From Vulcanococcus sp. (GTDB taxonomy: Bacteria > Cyanobacteriota > Cyanobacteriia > PCC-6307 > Cyanobiaceae): a stretch of 64,000 nt of DNA. Both the position numbers and the translations under genes were made by a program. The notes beneath the pieces were generated by a model. It had not been told where the DNA came from and ran no database searches. It was given only the letters and a program-made list of their open reading frames with translations. The first letter of the stretch is position 1; each line of letters begins with the position of its first letter. The DNA lies in NCBI GenBank assembly GCA_019264575.1, contig JAHUZV010000024.1, positions 372,001 to 436,000 on the forward strand. Reading direction: 5' to 3'. Shown here one piece after another: positions 1-7,876 of this stretch.

Positions 1-92
1 GATCGCGTACTGCTGCATCGCCTGAACCCTTGTCCTTGAACCGTAGTGGCGGCGAAAGGCTGTGCCAACCTGCCGGCAACAGCTGGTGATGG

Positions 93-902
93 ATGGATCG
101 TTCGCTGCTGGTGAGGCCCCGCTGGATGCGCGGCGCGCTGCGCAGGGTGGGCTATCCCTATTACTGGCTCACTGCTCCGCTGCGACCACTGCCTTCGGCG
201 CTGATCATCGGCACGATGAAGGGGGGCACCAGCACGCTGAATGCCTGGCTGCGCCATCACCCGCAGGTGATGTTTTCAGCGATCAAAGAGGTGCATTACT
301 TCAACGATCACTACGACCGCGGTGAGCGCTGGTATCGCACCTATTTCCCCCTTTGGGAACAGTGGATCGGCGGCTGTTGTGCCCTCGAAGCCACCCCCGC
401 GTACCTCTACCGGGCGCCGCTGGTAATGCCGCGCATGCATGCCCTGGTACCTGAGGCACGGTTGATTGTGCTCTTGCGCAATCCTGTGGCCCGAGCCATT
501 TCCCACTACGGGCACCAGGTGCAGCGTGGTGTGGAGACTCGCTCCGCATCCGAGGCTCTGATGAGCCCTGATCCGCCCGCCAAGGGCAAGCCCAATCACT
601 ACAAACGCCGGGGCCTTTACGCGGATCAGATCAAGCAGGTGTTGAGCCTGTACCCCCGCGAGCAGCTGCTTGTCCTGCGCAGTGAAGATTTTTTCGCCCA
701 GCCAGCGGAGGCCTACGCCCAGGTGCAGGAGTTTCTTGGCCTGTCACCCGAGCCATTGCCGTCGCTGTCACCAGTGGTGAACGTGGGGCGAGCCAAGGCG
801 TCCATCCCAACTGAGGTGCGCGAGCACCTGGGGGAGTTCTACCGAGAGCCGAATCGGCAGCTCAGCGAACTCTTGCCGAACTTCCCGATCTGGAGCGAGT
901 AG
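93..902 (+). CDS. Sulfotransferase family protein
   Basis: A 269-residue protein with the layout of PAPS-dependent sulfotransferases. The 5'-phosphosulfate loop is seen near residues 39-50 (GTMKGGTSTLNAW) and the 3'-phosphate-binding segment near 129-139 (RNPVARAISHY). Members move sulfate from PAPS to a hydroxyl of a carbohydrate, lipid or small molecule. The acceptor cannot be told from the sequence. There is no signal peptide, but a basic and aromatic N-terminus (residues 8-30) could associate with membrane. The ATG at 93 was chosen because the conserved core begins about 35 residues later; an ATG four bases upstream is in another frame. It stands alone, convergent with the DUF2103 gene. 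A cell-surface polysaccharide role is possible but is inference. Confidence 0.88.
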   Translation: MDRSLLVRPRWMRGALRRVGYPYYWLTAPLRPLPSALIIGTMKGGTSTLNAWLRHHPQVMFSAIKEVHYFNDHYDRGERWYRTYFPLWEQWIGGCCALEATPAYLYRAPLVMPRMHALVPEARLIVLLRNPVARAISHYGHQVQRGVETRSASEALMSPDPPAKGKPNHYKRRGLYADQIKQVLSLYPREQLLVLRSEDFFAQPAEAYAQVQEFLGLSPEPLPSLSPVVNVGRAKASIPTEVREHLGEFYREPNRQLSELLPNFPIWSE

Positions 903-921
903 CCCTGAACCACGCCAGGGC

Positions 922-1200
922 TCAGCGGCTGAGGGCTTGGACGATCCGATCCTCGAGGGCTTCGGCGTTCAGACCCGTCACCACGAACACCTCCTGGGCG
1001 CTTGAGCCGCGGCGGGCCACCAACTTCCAGCCGCCTGTGATTGGGGTGGACACCCTCAGCCGCAGCTCCGGCGAACGGCCTCTCACCCTGGCGATCACTG
1101 CTGGTGTGATCGTGTCGATGGCTGGATCCTGCACCAGCCGCTTCAGCAGTGGGATCAGCCCCTCCAGGTAGGTGCTGTGGGTGATCACCAGCCGGCCCAT
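922..1200 (-). CDS. DUF2103 family protein (predicted metal-binding)
   Basis: A 92-residue protein that resembles the DUF2103 family, found widely in cyanobacteria. The opening MGRLVITHSTYLEGLIPLL, the central RGRSPELRLRV and the later VARRGSSAQEVFVV are the segments I recognise. The family is described as predicted metal-binding, but its reaction is unknown. The reading frame is complete and starts at ATG. It is divergent from the small ORF at 1245, sharing about 45 bases that must hold both promoters. It ends 20 bases from the sulfotransferase stop. Confidence 0.8.
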   Translation of the reverse strand: MGRLVITHSTYLEGLIPLLKRLVQDPAIDTITPAVIARVRGRSPELRLRVSTPITGGWKLVARRGSSAQEVFVVTGLNAEALEDRIVQALSR

Positions 1201-1244
1201 CGCTGCCGCATGTGGTCGTCAACCCTAAGGATTCCTGCTAAACC

Positions 1245-1490
1245 ATGGATCCCTTTGTAGTCGCGATGGCAGCCCGGGCCAATCCCGAGATGCGGGAGCT
1301 GTTGCGGCGAGAACTGCTGCGGGAACTGGGTTCTCCATCGCAGCTGATCAGCTGCGAGCAGCCCGACGAGGACCATCTGCGCGGCCTCGCGGTCTGCTCT
1401 GGGCGGGTACTCAGCTATGTGCTGGATGCCCAGTCGCAGCGGCTGCGCACGCGCCCCCTGTTTGATCTGCTCCTGCGCAGTCGCCGCTGA
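1245..1490 (+). CDS. Small hypothetical protein
   Basis: An 81-residue acidic/basic protein with no recognised domain, signal peptide or membrane segment. The first half is charged and likely helical (residues 11-30, rich in Arg, Glu and Leu); the C-terminus is basic. It starts at an ATG and its stop abuts the stop of the convergent ClpS-like gene with no spacer. Codon use looks like the neighbours. I do not recognise the family; it is probably a lineage-specific conserved hypothetical. Confidence 0.62.
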   Translation: MDPFVVAMAARANPEMRELLRRELLRELGSPSQLISCEQPDEDHLRGLAVCSGRVLSYVLDAQSQRLRTRPLFDLLLRSRR

Positions 1491-1772
1491 TTAGCAGCGC
1501 TCCAGTGGTGCCATGGTGAGACCTTCGGCTCCCAGTTGCTGGTGATACAGCTCGGCCTGCTCCAGCGGTCCGCTCCACACCACCGCCGAGCCCTGGCCAT
1601 CGATCTGATGCGCCAGCTCCCAGGCGCGATCGGCACCCATGCCAGGGATGTAGCGCACCAGCACCTCCACCACGTGCTGAAAGGTGTTGTGGTCGTCATC
1701 CAGCACGATCACGCGGCCATTCGGGTATCGGGCCTCTACCCGCTGCCGCTCCTGAACCGCCTGCTGTGCCAT
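1491..1772 (-). CDS. clpS: ClpS-like adaptor protein of the Clp protease
   Basis: A 93-residue protein with the ClpS core. The family's acidic N-degron pocket segment is seen as VIVLDDDHNTFQHVVEVL (residues 21-38), followed by the expected helix with the conserved His (AWELAHQID) and a Gly-x-Ala-Val-Val strand. ClpS proteins bind N-degron substrates and hand them to the ClpA/ClpC unfoldase. Cyanobacteria often have two ClpS proteins; this one has a very short N-terminal extension, and I cannot say which paralogue it is. A clpP gene lies about 3.6 kb away. It is divergent from petN. Confidence 0.82.
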   Translation of the reverse strand: MAQQAVQERQRVEARYPNGRVIVLDDDHNTFQHVVEVLVRYIPGMGADRAWELAHQIDGQGSAVVWSGPLEQAELYHQQLGAEGLTMAPLERC

Positions 1773-1848
1773 CCGATCACAAGTCGCTCGGGAGCATCAG
1801 TCTGGCTCCCGGCCCTAGCTAAGCTCCACGCACCTTTGCAACCGCACC

Positions 1849-1950
1849 ATGCTGGTCACCGTGGGTTGGGCCGCCCTTTGCGCCGTCTTCACCTTCTCGA
1901 TCGCCATGGTGGTGTGGGGCCGTAACGGCGACGGTTCCATCAACTTCTGA
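1849..1950 (+). CDS. petN: Cytochrome b6-f complex subunit 8 (PetN)
   Basis: A 33-residue single-span membrane peptide. The hallmark PetN segment is complete: [12 protein letters not shown] followed by a short polar tail ending in NF. PetN is a peripheral transmembrane subunit of the b6-f dimer in the thylakoid, which carries electrons from plastoquinol to plastocyanin or cytochrome c6. The ATG at 1849 gives the family's normal length. A TAAGCT element at 1819-1824 could serve as the -10. A small membrane-protein ORF starts three bases after the stop, so petN appears to lead an operon with cofH. Confidence 0.93.
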   Translation: MLVTVGWAALCAVFTFSIAMVVWGRNGDGSINF

Positions 1951-1952
1951 AT

Positions 1953-2141
1953 GTGAGCGACGTTGTTGTTGCTGGCCTCACGCTCAACAACGTGCTGGCC
2001 ATCCTGGCGGCTTCCCTGCTGGTGTTCGTGAGTGGGGGGGTGATCTACCTCTCCACCGTTGAGTGGCGTGATCGCCGGCGTCGTCAGCAGCCTGTGGCTG
2101 CGGCTCCCAAGACGCGCACCAAAGCCAAGGCTCTGCGGTGA
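1953..2141 (+). CDS. Small single-span membrane protein, unknown function
   Basis: A 62-residue protein with one strongly hydrophobic helix (about residues 7-33, LNNVLAILAASLLVFVSGG) and a very basic cytoplasmic tail (WRDRRRRQQ, then Lys/Arg-rich). The start is the GTG at 1953; the ATG at 1951 is followed at once by TGA. It lies between petN and cofH, and its TGA overlaps the cofH GTG in a GTGA junction. The position makes translational coupling with both neighbours likely. I do not recognise a named family. Confidence 0.75.
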   Translation: MSDVVVAGLTLNNVLAILAASLLVFVSGGVIYLSTVEWRDRRRRQQPVAAAPKTRTKAKALR

Positions 2142-3385
2142 TCGCAGCGCAGGAGTCGTTTGACCCCTGGGCCTGGCGCACCTCGGCAGCGGTGTTGGCG
2201 CCTCAGGCCTTCGAATCGCCTGATGGTTCCGGCACTCAAGCCCCGTGGAACGATGAGCTGCAACAGCAGCTCGCGGATCATCTGGCGGTTTCGCCATCCA
2301 GCGCTGCATCCCTGGACTTAGCGGATCGGCTGCTGGCTCAGCCCGCCACAGAGTTGCTGCGGCAGCAAGCTGACCAGCTCCGCCAGGCTCTGGTGGGTGA
2401 GACGGTCACCTACGTGGTGAACCGCAACCTCAACTTCACCAACCACTGCCTGCAGCACTGCAGTTTCTGCGCTTTTCGCCGTGATCCGGGCGCTGACGGG
2501 GCTTACTGGCACAGCTTCGACACCCTGCAAGAGCGCGCCGCAGAAGCTGTCAGGCTTGGTGCCACGGAGCTGTGCATCCAGGGCGGGCTCAACCCGGAAG
2601 CCCGGCTGCAGGGATCAGCGCTGCGCTACTACCAGGCCCTGCTGGAGGCCCTGCAGCAAGCAGCCCCGGGGTTGCATCTGCATGCCTTCTCCCCCCAGGA
2701 GCTGTTGTTTATCGCGCAGCAGGATCGGGTACCGCTTCAAGCGGTGATTGATGGGTTGCTGGCTTCCGGCCTGGGTTCCATTCCTGGAACGGCAGCAGAA
2801 GTGCTTGATGAAGCGGTGCGCGCACGGCTCTGCCCCGAAAAGCTCTCTGCCCGCGAGTGGTGTGCTGTGGTCTTGCAGGCGCATCGCAGCGGTTTGCGCA
2901 GTACCGCCACCTTGATGGCGGGCCATCTAGAAACCAGCCGCCAACGCGCCGGGCATCTGCTCACGCTGGTGGCCCTGCAGCAGGTGGCCTGGCAGCATTC
3001 ACAGGCTGGCTTCAGCGAGTTCGTGTTGCTCCCTTTCATTGGTGCGCAGGCTCCGGCAGCCCTGCGGCAGCGCGTGGGCCGTGATCAGCCCGATCTGGCC
3101 GCCATGCTCGCCCTCACGGCGCAGGCGAGGCTGCTGCTGGGGATCTGGATCGTGAATCACCAGCCCAGCTGGGTGAAGCTCACCCTGGCCGGAGCTACCG
3201 AGGCGTTGCGCTGGGGTTGCAACGACCTGGGCGGCACCCTGATGGAAGAGAGCATCACGAGTGCCGCCGGCGCTTTGGGCGGTACCGCGCAGTCGGTGGA
3301 GGCACTGCGCGCAGCTGCTTCATCGCTGCGGCGCCCTGTGCGTGAGCGCACCACCCTCTATGGGCTTGTGCCGGCGTGCGTCTGA
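2138..3385 (+). CDS. cofH: 7,8-didemethyl-8-hydroxy-5-deazariboflavin synthase subunit CofH
   Basis: A 415-residue radical-SAM protein. The [4Fe-4S] motif CxxxCxxC is at Cys104, Cys108 and Cys111 (CLQHCSFC), preceded by the CofH/MqnE-type VNRNLNFTNHC lead. CofH makes a tyrosine-derived adduct used, with CofG, to form the deazaflavin F0. In cyanobacteria F0 is mainly the antenna chromophore of DNA photolyase. The GTG start forms a GTGA overlap with the upstream small gene. An N-terminal extension of about 85 residues precedes the barrel. Downstream it overlaps the next gene by 10 bases. No cofG lies in the window. Confidence 0.9.
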   Translation: MIAAQESFDPWAWRTSAAVLAPQAFESPDGSGTQAPWNDELQQQLADHLAVSPSSAASLDLADRLLAQPATELLRQQADQLRQALVGETVTYVVNRNLNFTNHCLQHCSFCAFRRDPGADGAYWHSFDTLQERAAEAVRLGATELCIQGGLNPEARLQGSALRYYQALLEALQQAAPGLHLHAFSPQELLFIAQQDRVPLQAVIDGLLASGLGSIPGTAAEVLDEAVRARLCPEKLSAREWCAVVLQAHRSGLRSTATLMAGHLETSRQRAGHLLTLVALQQVAWQHSQAGFSEFVLLPFIGAQAPAALRQRVGRDQPDLAAMLALTAQARLLLGIWIVNHQPSWVKLTLAGATEALRWGCNDLGGTLMEESITSAAGALGGTAQSVEALRAAASSLRRPVRERTTLYGLVPACV

Positions 3386-4626
3386 AGGATCTACCTCTGC
3401 GGGTGACGGCCCTCACCAGCGCGGTGCTGCTGGTGGTTCCCGCGGCACTGGTGCTGCTGGTGCCGCGGCGCTTGGCGAGTGGTTTGGATCGCCTGATGCC
3501 CGATGCGGCGCTGCTGCAGAGCTTCGCGGCACGGCCAGCCCAGCCACCCCCGGTTCTTTGGCAGCAACGCCTGGGCCCCGCTGACGCTCAACGCCACTGG
3601 AAGGCACAGCGGCGGTTGTGGTGGCAGTTCTGGGGGCCCCACGGTGATGCCGGCGCCTACCTGGTGTTTTCGGCGCCGCCCACAGAACCGCTGCCTGCTG
3701 ATGGATTGCGGGTGGATGACCTGATCGTGGTGGCCCCGAGCCCCCTGGCTCGCCAGCTGTTGCAAGAGCAACTCAAACTGCGCCGTCGTCCGCCGAAGGG
3801 GCTTGATCTGCGCTGCAGCCAGGCCTTGCTGCAGCAGGAGGCGGTGCACTGGAACCCCGCGGCCCTCGCTCAGATGCTGGGCCCCCTCGCTCCCCTGGCG
3901 ATGACACTCCAGCAGGGTTGCCTCAGCTTGCGCAGTGAGAGTGCGTCGCTGCTTTGGCAGGGCGAAGCTGAGGCGAGCCCCGATGCCCACGCTGCTGCTC
4001 CAGATCGGCTCGGCGTGCCTTCGTTGCCGCTCTATCCCTCCGCGGCCCAACCGCTTGAGCTGCGGGGCAAACGGCTTGATCTGTTGCTGCGAGGCCTGCT
4101 CAGCACGGCCCTGTTGCGTACGGCTCTGGCCGAACGCTACGGCTTGGGCGCGGAGCAGTTGCGGCGGCTGCAGGCTGCTCCCTTCAGCTTGCGGCTGCAG
4201 GCTCAGCCCAAGGGGGTCTACCGCGCTGGCCTTCAGTTGTTGGTGCGTCTACCCGGTGAGCGCAAGCTGTGGGAGCGCTGGCTGCTCGACCTCAGCACCG
4301 CCCTGGAGCAACAGGGGCTGACCCGCCTGAAGCCGCAACCTGCTCTCAGCCTTTGGAACCGTGAGGATGGCGCGGTGGTGGGCGGTTGGCGCTGGCTCGC
4401 CGCTGATCAACTGCTGTTGTTCCTGGGGCCGAATCCCGTTCAAGCTCCCACCTTGCAGGCACCTGCCGAGGGTGATTGGCAGCTGGTGGTGCAGCCCAAG
4501 ACGCTTGAAGCGCTGCAGTTGTTGCCGCCTGGTCTGCCGGTGGTGGTGAAGCGGGCCTCTCAGCTGGTGCTGCTGGGCCGCGGTTCAGGATCCACGGCCC
4601 TGGCGGGACGGCTCGAGCTCAGGTAG
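3376..4626 (+). CDS. Membrane-anchored hypothetical protein
   Basis: A 416-residue protein with one N-terminal hydrophobic helix (residues 12-30, LTSAVLLVVPAALVLLV), after which the chain is Leu/Gln/Arg-rich without further clear membrane spans. This suggests a signal anchor with a large extracytoplasmic domain. No catalytic motif or named domain is recognised. It starts at GTG 3376, overlapping the end of cofH by 10 bases, so it is likely co-translated. The last 8 bases overlap the convergent thf1 gene. It is likely a picocyanobacterial conserved hypothetical. Confidence 0.72.
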   Translation: MRLKDLPLRVTALTSAVLLVVPAALVLLVPRRLASGLDRLMPDAALLQSFAARPAQPPPVLWQQRLGPADAQRHWKAQRRLWWQFWGPHGDAGAYLVFSAPPTEPLPADGLRVDDLIVVAPSPLARQLLQEQLKLRRRPPKGLDLRCSQALLQQEAVHWNPAALAQMLGPLAPLAMTLQQGCLSLRSESASLLWQGEAEASPDAHAAAPDRLGVPSLPLYPSAAQPLELRGKRLDLLLRGLLSTALLRTALAERYGLGAEQLRRLQAAPFSLRLQAQPKGVYRAGLQLLVRLPGERKLWERWLLDLSTALEQQGLTRLKPQPALSLWNREDGAVVGGWRWLAADQLLLFLGPNPVQAPTLQAPAEGDWQLVVQPKTLEALQLLPPGLPVVVKRASQLVLLGRGSGSTALAGRLELR

Positions 4627-5293
4627 CGCTGCCCTCGGCAGCGCGCTCACGGCGACGGCGCTCAGCCGCCACGGTTTCTTCCATCAGTTCCACCGCCTGG
4701 CTCATCTTCTCGATGTTGCCGGCGTAGAGGCTGAGGTCTTTGTCCACACGGTCTTTGATCAGACCCATGGCTTCGCCGATCTCATGGGCCGCGCTGCGTA
4801 GGGCCTGGGGATCAATGGCATCGGCGCCTTGCGCGCTTTGCAGCAGGCTCAGCAGCCCCACTGCGACCAGGCGTGAGTAGTGGAAATCGTCACGCTGCAC
4901 GCTGCGCAGCAGGGAGGCGATCAGTTCCGGGGCGCCTTCGCCCTGGTTGGAAAGCCAGCCCTTCACTTCCTCGAGGCTGTGGTGACCGACCTGTTCGCGG
5001 GCCTGTTGGGCTTGGGAGCGCAGTGCAGCACCATCGAAGCCGTTGGCGCTGCACAGCGCCTGAAACAGAGGCTCGCGTTGGTTCTCGGGCCGGTAACCAT
5101 TGGAGAAGCTGTCGAACACCTGGGTGAGGCCCACGGCGAAGAGGCCATCGGCTTGAAACCCCTTCTGATGGCTGAGCAGGTGCAGCTCCACCAGCAGCTC
5201 ATCCACCAGGCGCCGGTAGATCGGCGCAATCACATAGGGAAAAGCGCTATGGAAGGCACGCTTGCTATCCGCAACAGTGAGGCTCACGCCCAC
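4619..5293 (-). CDS. thf1: Photosystem II biogenesis protein Thf1 (Psb29)
   Basis: A 224-residue protein with the Thf1/Psb29 opening: TVADSKRAFHSAFPYVIAP, then the YRRLVDELLVELHLLSHQ helix. Thf1 is needed for photosystem II assembly and repair and in plants for thylakoid formation. In cyanobacteria it is reported to interact with FtsH proteases, one of which is encoded at 7877-9835. The C-terminus (about 170-220) is a charged coiled-coil-like helix, normal for the family. It is divergent from clpP across 94 bases. Length is typical. Confidence 0.93.
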   Translation of the reverse strand: MGVSLTVADSKRAFHSAFPYVIAPIYRRLVDELLVELHLLSHQKGFQADGLFAVGLTQVFDSFSNGYRPENQREPLFQALCSANGFDGAALRSQAQQAREQVGHHSLEEVKGWLSNQGEGAPELIASLLRSVQRDDFHYSRLVAVGLLSLLQSAQGADAIDPQALRSAAHEIGEAMGLIKDRVDKDLSLYAGNIEKMSQAVELMEETVAAERRRRERAAEGSAT

Positions 5294-5386
5294 GTTCTCA
5301 TCGATCGACGTGCTGGGACCCTAGCTCGCGAGGATCGCTGAACTCGGCTGAAGCTCAGTAGGATCCCGCCAGCTGCTGAGCCCCCT

Positions 5387-5983
5387 GTGTCGATGATCCC
5401 GATCGTGATCGAAGAGTCGGGCCGGGGCGAGCGCGCATTCGATATCTACTCCCGTCTGCTGCGCGAGCGGATCATCTTCCTGGGTGAACCCGTCACCTCG
5501 GAATCGGCCAATCGGATCGTGGCCCAGTTGCTGTTCCTGGAAGCCGAGGATCCTGAGAAGGACATCTACCTCTATATCAATTCCCCCGGTGGCTCCGTCT
5601 ACGACGGCCTCGGCATTTTCGACACGATGCAGCACATCAAGCCTGATGTGCACACCGTGTGTGTGGGCCTGGCTGCGTCAATGGGTGCCTTTCTGCTGTG
5701 TGCCGGCGCCAAGGGCAAGCGCAGCAGCCTCACCCACTCGCGGATCATGATCCACCAGCCCCTGGGCGGGGCCCGCGGCCAAGCCAGCGATATCCGGATT
5801 CAGGCCGACGAAATCCTTTATCTCAAGAAGAAGCTCAACCAGGAGCTAGCTGATCGCACCGGGCAGCCCCTGAGCCGCATCGAGGAAGACACCGACCGCG
5901 ACTTCTTCATGTCTCCCGCTGAAGCTGCTGAATACGGTCTGATCGACAAGGTGATCGACAAGCGCCCCGTGCGCGCTGTCTGA
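5387..5983 (+). CDS. clpP: ATP-dependent Clp protease proteolytic subunit ClpP
   Basis: A 198-residue serine protease subunit. The catalytic triad is intact: Ser98 in GLAASMGAF, His123 in MIHQPLGG and Asp172 in DTDRDFF, one residue shifted from E. coli numbering. The oxyanion segment SPGGSV is also present. ClpP forms tetradecameric rings that degrade substrates fed by ClpC or ClpX. GTG at 5387 is the listed start; the ATG at 5393 is an equally good alternative. Cyanobacteria have several clpP paralogues and one clpR; this is a catalytically complete copy. Confidence 0.95.
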   Translation: MSMIPIVIEESGRGERAFDIYSRLLRERIIFLGEPVTSESANRIVAQLLFLEAEDPEKDIYLYINSPGGSVYDGLGIFDTMQHIKPDVHTVCVGLAASMGAFLLCAGAKGKRSSLTHSRIMIHQPLGGARGQASDIRIQADEILYLKKKLNQELADRTGQPLSRIEEDTDRDFFMSPAEAAEYGLIDKVIDKRPVRAV

Positions 5984-5993
5984 TCCAGAAGCG

Positions 5994-6170
5994 ATGGGCC
6001 GCAAGCGGGGGGCTTCCGGGGAGAAGCCGGGTGGCAAAGGTTTGCCGCCCAGCCTGCGGCCTAGCAAGGTCTGCCCGGCCTGCGGGAGGCCTTTTGCCTG
6101 GCGCAAGAAGTGGGCAGCGGTGTGGGAGCAGGTGATCTACTGCTCCGACCGCTGCCGCAATCAGCGTTGA
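5994..6170 (+). CDS. DUF2256 domain-containing small zinc-ribbon protein
   Basis: A 58-residue basic protein with two Cys pairs: [14 protein letters not shown] (Cys27, Cys30) and [10 protein letters not shown] at the C-terminus. This spacing and the intervening Trp-rich segment match the DUF2256 family, a predicted small zinc-binding protein of unknown role. It begins with an ATG 11 bases after the clpP stop and is convergent with the amidase gene, three bases away. A nucleic-acid contact is plausible from the charge but is inference. Confidence 0.8.
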   Translation: MGRKRGASGEKPGGKGLPPSLRPSKVCPACGRPFAWRKKWAAVWEQVIYCSDRCRNQR

Positions 6171-6173
6171 GAC

Positions 6174-7745
6174 TCAGCTGCTGGTGAGGGTGGGGAAGCG
6201 GTTGCCGGTGTAGAGCTGCGGCATGCCTTTGGCAAGGGCTGTACCCACGCGGATGCACACAGCGTCTTCATAGGTGGGCGCCACGATCTGGATGCTGGTG
6301 GGCATGTTCTCGGGATCGAGTCCAGTCGGTGCCGCCAGCACGGGGTTCCAATTGAGCAGGTTCCAAAGCGGGGTGAGCACCCAGCCAGCCAAGGGGTCGA
6401 CTTCCACGCCATCCACCAGCAGCTTGTCGCGGAAGGGGTCGAGATCGGCTGGCACCTCACTTGTGGTGATCGTGGGCATGATCAACGCCTCGTAGCCGTT
6501 CTGAAACACCTGGCTATCCACGGCGGCGTAGAGCGTGGCCGCCACCTGGGCTGCGTGCCGTGCCTGCTCAGGCCCCATGCTCTTAGCGGCGAGATCGGCA
6601 AAATGCCGCCCGTAACTGGTGAGTTGATCGCGGTAGGCCAGTAGATCGGCCATGTCTGCTCCTTGCACACCGCTGAGCAGCGCTTCCAGCAGGGCGCGGC
6701 GGATCTCGTTGCCATCAACGCCGAGTTTGAGATCCACCAGCTGCACATCGGCACCCTGCCTGCGCAAGACATCCAATGCGGCTTCGGTATTGCGGCGCAC
6801 GTTGGAACTCACCCGTGCCCAGCCTTGATCCGGTGAGTAGGCGATGCGCATGCCCTTCACCGATGGGTAGCTGAAAGGCAACTCGAGCTTGGGGCGCAGG
6901 GAATTGATCACGCCTGGCGCAGGACCGCTGATCACGTTCTCCAGGCGGATCATGTCCGGCAGGGTGCGGGCGATGGGCCCAAGGCCTGAGGGGAGCAGGG
7001 GTGCGTAGCTGGAATCACCCGGCACGCGTGCATAGGGCGGCTTGAGCCCCCAGAGCCCGTTGAACGCCGATGGGATGCGGATCGAGCCCCCCATATCGGA
7101 TCCCATCGCCAGGCTGGTGAGGCCAGCTGCGAGTGCAGCACCGCTGCCGCCTGAGGAGCCACCTACGGCGTACTTGAGATTCCAGGGATTGCGCGTCACC
7201 CCCCAGAGATCACTCCATGTGACGCCGAGGAAATACATCTCTGGAGCCGTGGTCTGCGCATGCAGCACCGCACCGGCTTGGAGCAATTTCACAACCACCG
7301 GGTCATCGCTGGTCATCACCCGGTCTTTGAACACCTTCGAGCCGGCGGTGACGATCCAGCCCTTGCGTGCGTTTTCATCCTTGAGGGCCACGGTGACACC
7401 CTCAAGAGCCCGGGCCGTTCCCTGCTGCCAGCGCCGTTCCGATTCCCGTGCCTGCGCCAGTGCTTCCTCGGGGTGGAGGAAGGTGAAGCAATTCACCAGC
7501 TTTCCGCGCTGCTCCGTTAGCCGCAGCTGGGCTTGGAGCACCTCCACGGGCGAGAGCTTCTTCTGGCGGAAGAGCTTCAGCTGTTCGCCGGCGCTCATGT
7601 ACGCCAGCTCGAGATCACGGCTTTGGCCCGCAGCGCCTTGTGCTGCTTTCAGCTTCGCTGGAGACACCAGACCCATCGCTCCGGCAACGCCGAACCCTGC
7701 GGAGGCTCCGAGCATGTGGAGAGCGTTGCGGCGGCTGAGATTCAC
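6174..7745 (-). CDS. Amidase-signature family protein with Tat signal
   Basis: A 523-residue amidase. The Ser-cisSer-Lys triad is visible: Lys122 in VALKDE, the cis-Ser in GGSSGGSGAALAAG (195-208) and the nucleophile Ser221 in GSDMGGSIRIP. The N-terminus MNLSRRNALHMLG followed by a hydrophobic stretch and an Ala-rich end is a twin-arginine signal, so the mature enzyme should be periplasmic or thylakoid-lumenal. This sets it apart from cytosolic GatA. The amide substrate is unknown. It lies downstream of ftsH but beyond that gene's terminator, so it likely has its own promoter. Confidence 0.88.
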   Translation of the reverse strand: MNLSRRNALHMLGASAGFGVAGAMGLVSPAKLKAAQGAAGQSRDLELAYMSAGEQLKLFRQKKLSPVEVLQAQLRLTEQRGKLVNCFTFLHPEEALAQARESERRWQQGTARALEGVTVALKDENARKGWIVTAGSKVFKDRVMTSDDPVVVKLLQAGAVLHAQTTAPEMYFLGVTWSDLWGVTRNPWNLKYAVGGSSGGSGAALAAGLTSLAMGSDMGGSIRIPSAFNGLWGLKPPYARVPGDSSYAPLLPSGLGPIARTLPDMIRLENVISGPAPGVINSLRPKLELPFSYPSVKGMRIAYSPDQGWARVSSNVRRNTEAALDVLRRQGADVQLVDLKLGVDGNEIRRALLEALLSGVQGADMADLLAYRDQLTSYGRHFADLAAKSMGPEQARHAAQVAATLYAAVDSQVFQNGYEALIMPTITTSEVPADLDPFRDKLLVDGVEVDPLAGWVLTPLWNLLNWNPVLAAPTGLDPENMPTSIQIVAPTYEDAVCIRVGTALAKGMPQLYTGNRFPTLTSS

Positions 7746-7822
7746 GATGGCGACGTGCTGCGATGACTCGCAGTTTGCTCAGCCTGCTGCGGCGTTGCTT
7801 GGGCCTGACAGGCGTTGATGCA

Positions 7823-7850
7823 AATAAAAAAGCCCGCGCATTGCGCGGGC
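7823..7850 (-). terminator. Rho-independent terminator of ftsH
   Basis: Read on the minus strand, an 8-bp GC-only stem (GCCCGCGC / GCGCGGGC, positions 7832-7839 and 7843-7850) with a three-base loop is followed by a run of six T and a further T-rich stretch. It begins 27 bases after the ftsH stop, the normal place for its terminator. Confidence 0.93.
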
Positions 7851-7876
7851 CAGAAAGGAGGCTTTGCAGCCCGGAA

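Noticed and set aside
1..92. Possible 3' end of a gene truncated at the left edge
   Set aside because: One frame runs 12 codons to a TGA at 37-39, but this is too short to identify or support.
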